Source of the DNA: Metallyticus violacea
Taxonomy: Eukaryota; Arthropoda; Insecta; Mantodea; Metallyticidae
Direction: 5' to 3'
DNA: 64,000 bases
Assembly (NCBI GenBank): GCA_030762175.1
Contig: CM060846.1
Coordinates: 182,564,541 to 182,628,540 of the forward strand
Part shown: in pieces, positions 58,188-64,000 of the stretch
Layout of the letters: each line of letters starts with the position of its first letter
Position numbering within the stretch: the stretch's first letter is position 1
Position numbers and translations under genes: made by a program
Notes under the pieces: generated by a model
Told to the model about the DNA's origin: nothing
The model's input: only the letters and a program-made list of their open reading frames with translations
The model's database searches: none

Positions 58188-60339
58188 CCATATAATTAGA
58201 AGAAATAGCTCCTAATGTACTATTCAGCTCACAAAGCTATCAAGTTAGCTTCCAAATCAGTTACGAAATGTTCTTATGATATCATTGTTTTATTCTTCCA
58301 TTATTAAAAGATTTTTACGAATACCTGAAAAGTTCTTAAATCATTAGGACATATATTTTTGAGAAAATGTAGTAAGGAAATCACGATTTTTTAAACCTGA
58401 AAAATCTAACAATTGAATATCAGCAATTTCAATTGAGAAACTCATACCGAATGTTGAAATTTAACTTGATAAATGAAATATAATCCATAAAATAAGAGTA
58501 TTTATTTATTATGTATTTGCAAAATATGCAGTAAAATGTAAGAAACACAGCAACCAGCTAAATGAAAGGCAAAGGGAAGAGGTTTGCAAGGGGAGAAAAC
58601 GGCAGTTTTTTCATGGAAGGTGTCATGAAATGGGTATAGCGCAAAGGGACTACTTTAGTCCTAGAATTTAGTGAAATACGATCCGATAAAGTGATCTTAT
58701 CTTTGACTTCTTTGCCTCACTTCCTTCTTGGATAAAGATGGAACCTCGGCATATTACGAGTGTTTCCATTTCATAGGTGCACTTAACCATTTCTACAGCA
58801 CATATCCTAACCCACTTTATCTGGTTCGTAGTGCACCCAAAACATATGTTTTCCTACGAGTGTTTACACTTACCTAATTGCTATAACAAAATGTTAGTGC
58901 TATATCTGCAATAATTTCATCTGATAGGCAGCCTGCATAATAAAAGTTTATTTTGCGAAAAACTGTGGATTGAACTGGTCAAAGTAAATTGGAGATATAG
59001 GATATAATAGATTGTTTAAGGAAGATGTTTAAATTTTACGAAATTTTACCAAATCAGTCTTACATTTTCGAAAATTACTACTTTTACCCTGAACCAAAAG
59101 ACACTAAAATTGCCTGTACTATAATACTTTAAATTCATTAATTGTTCTACATATAGCTGATAATTGGAATTTGGCTTTAAAAATTTGTGTCCATAGTGCA
59201 ACATTAAATAGGCTTTTGGCTTTGAACATATTTAAGTATCTGAAAGGTTAAAACTTATCTTTATATGCAATTGTTTTGAAGAAAAGGCAAAGAGTAGAGG
59301 AAGGTCTTTATGTCAAACGCTGCTACTGTACTAGATCAGAGCTAACAAATCATTATGTGTTGATTTTGAAACAGTGATGATTTTGGGTATAAATAAAAGA
59401 TGAATTGTAGAAACATTGTTTCTGGTGCACATAATTCGTCACTATTGATTTGCAACAGCACTGCTTAGCCGCTGACACAAATAAGACATGTAGATATTTA
59501 TTCTCTGCATGTACCGAGTGAATCCTAGAAACAAAGAGCAATAACAATGTGGTCTACAACTATAAAACATGAACTTTGCATTATAAATCATTCTTAATAT
59601 TAAAATTTACGGACATTTACCTAAGTAACGCATTTTTTAAAAGCTTGCAATTATTATTTAGTGTCTCATGCCATCAGCCAAGGTCTTCGAAGCGATGAAC
59701 AGAGTGAATGAAACCATGGTGATACAAACGAGTGCAAAGAAAATTGGCACCTAAAATTACGTGACATGTCTTTTCAAGATGAGGAAAAATACCAAGGCAA
59801 TTTCACTTGAGAAGGGTTTATACCTACATCCTTCGCTTCTGCAACTGACTGGGCATTTATGACTTAGTCAACTGAGTCATGGAAGTGACTAAATATCCTC
59901 CTCCGCCCCACATCCATACTCCCGGGCTAGAGTCGCTCAAGTTTGGCTCGCGAAGATTACCATACAGCAATGGGGAGTCATACGTTGCTTGAGAAAGGTA
60001 GTTGTTTTTATTTACTTAATTTAAAAACCACCCCTGTGGAAGTTAGTGTCATTTACATCGAATAGCATATTATAAAATCACAAATGGAAGAACATACGTC
60101 TAATAGTACTTACATAATTATGTAAATGTAAACTGAAATATGGAAAAGCTGTATTTTTTACTATGAACTTATTTACACTGCAGGCTGGCACGCGCGAATT
60201 GATACAAGGCCATACTCAACGCCTTGGGCATGGCCGAAACGCCAGTAAACAGTGAGTATACAACTTGCTTAGCAGGGTAGTTTGATAAATGCTTTGGTTC
60301 TATATTAAAGAAAACAAGTTCAGTCTTGGAAAGTATTTC
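57153..60339. other. Unassigned AT-rich sequence
   Basis: No gene recognised. Contains a perfect 12-bp hairpin at 57821-57851 and (TA)n at 58149-58186. Confidence 0.35.
57821..57851. repeat. Perfect 12-bp stem, 7-nt loop inverted repeat
   Basis: CTCTCTTGACCA at 57821-57832 is the exact complement of TGGTCAAGAGAG at 57840-57851. No flanking element or gene explains it. Confidence 0.9.
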
Positions 60340-60900
60340 ATTTTAATACATAGTCTCTTCAAAGTTCAATGTATTCAGGAGCCGATTTTCCTGATTACAG
60401 AGCACATTGGAAAGATTTCCCATTAACTGTACAACTTCGCTTCCTTTGGTATAGCCACTATGCCACTTAATCCCTTGATTAGCCGAATATGAGTCCATGA
60501 ATCCTCCCATCCTTTTTCCAGAACGAGGACTAAGTTCATCTTTCAAATAATTGAGCAGCGTTGCAATAAACGTTCTATAGGGGCAGCCTAGCTGAAGTTT
60601 GAAAACGGTGACATTTTCCGGCGATTCTTCTATTGACTACACTGATTATTCCTGTAAGTTATGTCATGATAATTGTTGGCATTGCCAGAATAATGAAAGG
60701 TGATGGGGGCATTTTTCGTAAGGTATTTTGGGTATTTAGAGAAATGACTGCTTCAAGTTCATTTGAGCGGATAAGTCTTTGAATATGACTAGTTCCGAAC
60801 TCATATGCATCACCGACTCGTCATAATATTTGTTAACTATTATGAATACACGTTTTGCACCCTTCGTCTTCAGTGTTTAATCTTGCACTGAATGCTCTGT
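60340..60900 (-). pseudogene. Polinton capsid protein, N-terminal part, copy B
   Basis: Contains LNTQNTLRKM and FIILAMPTIIMT (equivalent to copy A LNPQNTFMKS and FYYYGNADNY in another frame), then CPYRTFIATLLNYLKDELSP and a 67-codon open frame with SGYTKGSEVVQLMGNLSNVL. That segment is deleted or unreadable in copy A, so the two copies complement each other. Truncated at the left. Confidence 0.75.
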
Positions 60901-60940
60901 TTTCTTTTCGGACACTTTAACAGGCACTTGTTTCCAGAAC

Positions 60941-61135
60941 CTATGATAGAGTCTTTACGTCCGCTTTCCTATTCAAAACAAATCCCGCCTCCTTAAATAT
61001 AGTCTTTAACGAATCCTTTGGGAAAATTCCTGAATCTGCCACGTGGGCAAGCATATTGTCACCCATTTTCAATGCCTCTTTGCCGACAGCTTTAGAGGAA
61101 AGTCCGTCTACAAATGGCAAGAAATCGCTGTAACA
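60941..61135 (-). pseudogene. Small hydrophobic/basic Polinton protein, copy B (5' end deleted)
   Basis: SSKAVGKEALKMGD, AHVADSGIFPKDSLKTIFKE and LNRKADV match the copy A protein at 32851-33165 from about its residue 35 on. The first third is missing: a deletion fuses this frame to the preceding gene. Confidence 0.75.
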
Positions 61136-62048
61136 GTTTCTTAAATATATGTTTACAATTTTAAAATCCTGTTGCATCAAAAGTATCCAGTTAAGGGGAG
61201 AGAAGGACTTTTCAAACATCATGCAGTTTTCGCAGTTTTCATACTCTACAGAGGCGCTTTCAATGATTGGCACAAACGGGTTACCCACTACTTGTGATAC
61301 TATCAGATTGCAGTAAATAAACATCTCGTAAGAGAGGCCATGAACGGACCTAAAGGGTGTTACCAATTTCCTGATCCACGACGTTCGAATAGGGTTCGAA
61401 TCCCAGCATATTCGTCAGAGAGAGCGACAAAACCAGATGCCTATTTCCATTCGTCGTCGTCGTATCTGTATGTACATTTGTTCCCTGTTTAGGAGGATTT
61501 CTAGAGCCAAGCTTAGGTTTTGTCTTCTTCTTGTGGACAGTTTAGGATTGCTAAACCCGAGCTTGAACTTTTGGGTTTGGCTCGCAAATTCTTGAGTTTA
61601 GTTCATAATTTCTGTTTCTGCTATGCTTCTCTGGTTTCTATAGGGTGGAACATTTTCTACGTAAGCTAAAAATTTGCTGTCGGGAATATGGGCGGACGGT
61701 GTGGTTATGCTGGCAGTATTTTTGCACTCGTTATAAAGAAAAACTCTTCGATTTGCAAATGCTTGCGTATGATAAAGTTTACGGAGTGTACCAAATTTTT
61801 AAAATTATACACAATACCAATTGGCAATGGTAGGTTAAATTTGGAATGTAGTACCGGAGTAGTCATATTATACATGGTTCCAATGATTTGATTATCTGTT
61901 TTTAACGTTATAGAATTTCACAGGGTACCTAAAGTTTTGCAGTGCTACTTCCCACTCTCCTTCAAAGACTATTCTCCCAGGAAAGATGTTTGGAAATCTG
62001 GAAGTTGTATTGCCGGTGAAATGATTCATGGATGCATTAATCATGAGC
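61135..62048 (-). pseudogene. Polinton capsid-associated protein, copy B
   Basis: Starts with NHFTGNTTSRFPNIFPGRIV and GEWEVALQNFRYPVKFYNV; later VENVPPYRN and EILLNREQMYIQ; and ends with IYCNLIVSQVVGNPFVPIIE and SVEYENCENCMMFEKSFSPL. It is equivalent to copy A 31375-32800, with a single copy of the 173-bp unit (61670-61930). Stops and frame changes occur throughout the middle. Confidence 0.75.
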
Positions 62049-62199
62049 GTGAGGGAAAACGGCTTTGTTTTAATTATGCCGAATGATTAGTTGAAGCCAT
62101 GACTTAAGCATTAAACTTGTTTGGATAACCTCTCCACTTAACCAAAAAGTGTTTATTGCGTCCACGGCCTCTAGTGTAGAGCACTTTGTCTATTTTGAA

Positions 62200-63110
62200 T
62201 GATGTCGGAAGAGCAACATTTGTATTTCCTCTGACTAAAAGATGGCGTTAGTGGCTTCGCCGTCTAAGTCCTTTAATTTATACACAACAGGGTCACCGTG
62301 TACTATCATGCGAAAATGAAAAATTTCGTCTTGCAATTTTATTCTTAACCCTTAGCAAGTTTTGTTTTATCCTTTGCTATGCACACATAATCTCCGATAT
62401 TAAATTTAAGGTTCCCTGCTTAGGACGCGCGAGCATTATGACTATAAAACTTTTCGTACACCAGCAGAATGTTGCCGTCATTGACATCCTTTAGAATTAT
62501 CTTTATGGATGTGTGAAGGGAACTACTGTAGGTCTGTAAAAGTGAGGAAGAACTTCTACGTATCTATAGGTGTTTTATGCATGAAATATTTTCACATTTT
62601 CGTCTTTAAAGTGGTATCGAAATTTGACATTATTTTTTGTAGTGTAATACTTTACGCCATGTTTGGCTAAAAATGCTTTAAAGGTTTGGTAGGTAAACTT
62701 GGTTCCTTTATTGGTTTGCAATACTTTGAAAACGCGATAAGTATATTGAGTTTTAAACTCTTGTGTCATTTCCGTGTCTACTTTTGATTATTGCTCTTCA
62801 TATTTCGAAAAAAAAAAAATGTCAATTACCGTCAAGATGTAAACGTAAGGTTTGTTGTGCTCTTTAACTTTGTTCCTTACCTTTTGATCGGCCTCCCACA
62901 AGTCGTCCATGTCGGTCAGGTGATAATTTCTGGTGGGAAATCATTTCTTTATCGGCTTGTGAGATGCATAACTATCCTGGGTTCAAAGAAAGCACTAGAT
63001 TTTTAGATTTTGGTATGTCTGTGGCTTTGCACAGTTCGTCCGCTGTACCAAAACCCGCGTAGTGTTCCGGCTTGAAATACATCTTTTTCCATACGTTCCA
63101 TTTATTCATA
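62200..63110 (-). pseudogene. Polinton integrase, copy B
   Basis: Pieces: HYAGFGTADELCKAT (63020-63065), MDDLWEADQKV with the first catalytic Asp (62870-62905), PYVYILTVIDI (62830), a poly(A)-associated break at 62807-62819, then VLQTNKGTKFTYQTFKAFLA (62660-62730), where the second catalytic Asp reads Asn, and a C-terminal VYKLKDLDGE near 62270. The same gene in copy A lies at 30361-31228. Inactive. Confidence 0.88.
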
Positions 63111-63514
63111 GTTTAATTAAACAGCGATTCCACAATTGTCTGAGAAGCTTAAGAAAGAACTGACCATTTTGCCGGCAACCCGCTTTTACTTATTTTTCTT
63201 TTTGCTGGCTTCGGTTACTCCTTTACCTCAAAGTCGTGGTACTTATCATCATTAACCTCATCATGTTTCGATTCAAAGTATGTTCCTCTCACGTGGGATA
63301 TAAGATGCAGATCTTTTCTCAATTTATATTATATCAGCCGCTATTTTTCGGGAGCTGCCAAATGCAAAAGATGCACTTTATTCATTTCTCTGATTAAATG
63401 AGTAATTCATTTGTTTAGGAGATTAAGCATTTTGTCAGCTTCTGGCTATGAAGTTACAACAATTTGCTTACCGTAATTTATTTGGATAAAATTAAGAGAA
63501 CTACCCAGTGAAGA

Positions 63515-63795
63515 GAGTATAGGTAGTAGAAATGCAGGTAAAAAGCCGCTTTCTGTAATAGAAGATTTTTTTCCCTTTAAGGAAAATCGTTTGTTGATTA
63601 ACATTCTGCAGCAAGTTATATGTTCCTATAAGCACTTCAAGCATTTTATAGACAAATAGAGATGCTCTTTGCACACGTTCAATACACACTCTAAAATGAC
63701 CTTATGTGGCTGAGTTAGCGCTTTTCACTAGTTTTTCTCCCAAAGCGGGATTTGCAAAAAAGGCTGTTGACGGTTGTTTTTTATGTTTGTATGGC
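63515..63795 (-). pseudogene. Small basic Polinton protein, copy B
   Basis: Nucleotide similarity to copy A 29690-29965 is clear: 'gaaaaactagtgaaaagcgctaa', then 'gttaatcaacaaacgattttcctta', then 'tttttacctgcatttct'. The readable frame contains NQQTIFLKGKKIFYYRK. It is frame-broken. Confidence 0.65.
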
Positions 63796-63800
63796 TGGTA

Positions 63801-64000
63801 AACCATTGAAAATCCATAGCAACCTAAAGAGCCTGTAAATCAATTAAAAGGTAAAAAAAAATACTTGACTCTGGGAGAGCGAAAGTCTTTTAGTCTTGCT
63901 CAGACAGGAACGACCCTCGCAATGCCGACCCTTACTCTGACTACCAAATAAAACTTCACCATGCTCAGTAGGTCTATGGAACCAAAGCTAGAAACCGCAC
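63801..64000. other. Unassigned right edge
   Basis: Position suggests Polinton ATPase or spacer sequence, but no similarity to copy A could be seen. Confidence 0.3.

Larger units (their letters stand above)
60340..63800 (-). mobile_element. Polinton fragment B
   Basis: Reading down the minus strand, the order is small basic protein, integrase, capsid-associated protein, hydrophobic/basic protein, capsid N-terminal part. This is the order of copy A at 29690-33600. Similarity ends abruptly inside the capsid gene at about 60340, with no terminal repeat there. At the right edge, 63800-64000 does not clearly match copy A; the element may continue beyond the window. Confidence 0.88.

Noticed and set aside
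61645..61891. Plus-strand frames of 62 and 67 codons
   Set aside because: They are the reverse strand of the Polinton capsid-associated gene; the aligned copy A shows the coding direction is minus here.
1..64000. CRISPR arrays, bacterial operons, ribosomal RNA genes
   Set aside because: No such structures seen; the repeats and splice-like signals indicate an animal nuclear genome.

Overview
The window is AT-rich animal nuclear DNA with no bacterial-type genes. It contains microsatellites, several families of tRNA-derived SINEs, two copies of an I-clade (RNase H-bearing) LINE, a non-autonomous mariner-type element, and remains of three Polinton/Maverick elements. The mix fits an arthropod, but the species cannot be named from the sequence. 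Nothing here looks like an intact, expressed open reading frame. Five short blocks with good splice signals may be exons of host genes.

Layout. 1-9.5 kb: intergenic or intronic DNA with three candidate minus-strand exons (685-792, 6115-6210, 7816-7850), an AC/AT microsatellite and three SINEs. 9.5-15.0 kb: an old I-clade LINE on the minus strand. 17.2-37.2 kb: a complete but decayed Polinton (copy A), with inverted terminal repeats and a 6-bp target duplication carrying one mismatch. Its gene remnants all lie on the plus strand: protein-primed DNA polymerase B, packaging ATPase, a small basic protein, integrase, a capsid-associated protein, a small hydrophobic/basic protein, a capsid protein, an adenovirus-type cysteine protease and unassigned frames. 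A younger plus-strand LINE of about 5.9 kb sits inside its polymerase gene, between two polymerase motifs, flanked by a perfect 12-bp target duplication.

37.2-42.9 kb: SINEs and one candidate plus-strand exon. 42.9-45.5 kb: a minus-strand polymerase/ATPase fragment of a second Polinton (C). 45.5-60.3 kb: mostly unassigned AT-rich DNA with SINEs, a mariner-type deletion derivative at 50.8-51.6 kb and one candidate exon. 60.3-63.8 kb: a minus-strand Polinton fragment (B) carrying the small basic protein, integrase, capsid-associated, hydrophobic/basic and capsid genes in the same order as copy A.

How the parts relate. In an active Polinton the polymerase and integrase handle replication and insertion, and the ATPase, protease and capsid genes suggest virion formation. 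Here every such gene is broken by stops, frameshifts, deletions or insertion, so these are fossils. Order of events inferred: Polinton insertion, decay, LINE insertion, then a few lesions in the LINE. Protein identities rest on reading translated frames and comparing copies A, B and C by eye; no database search was run.
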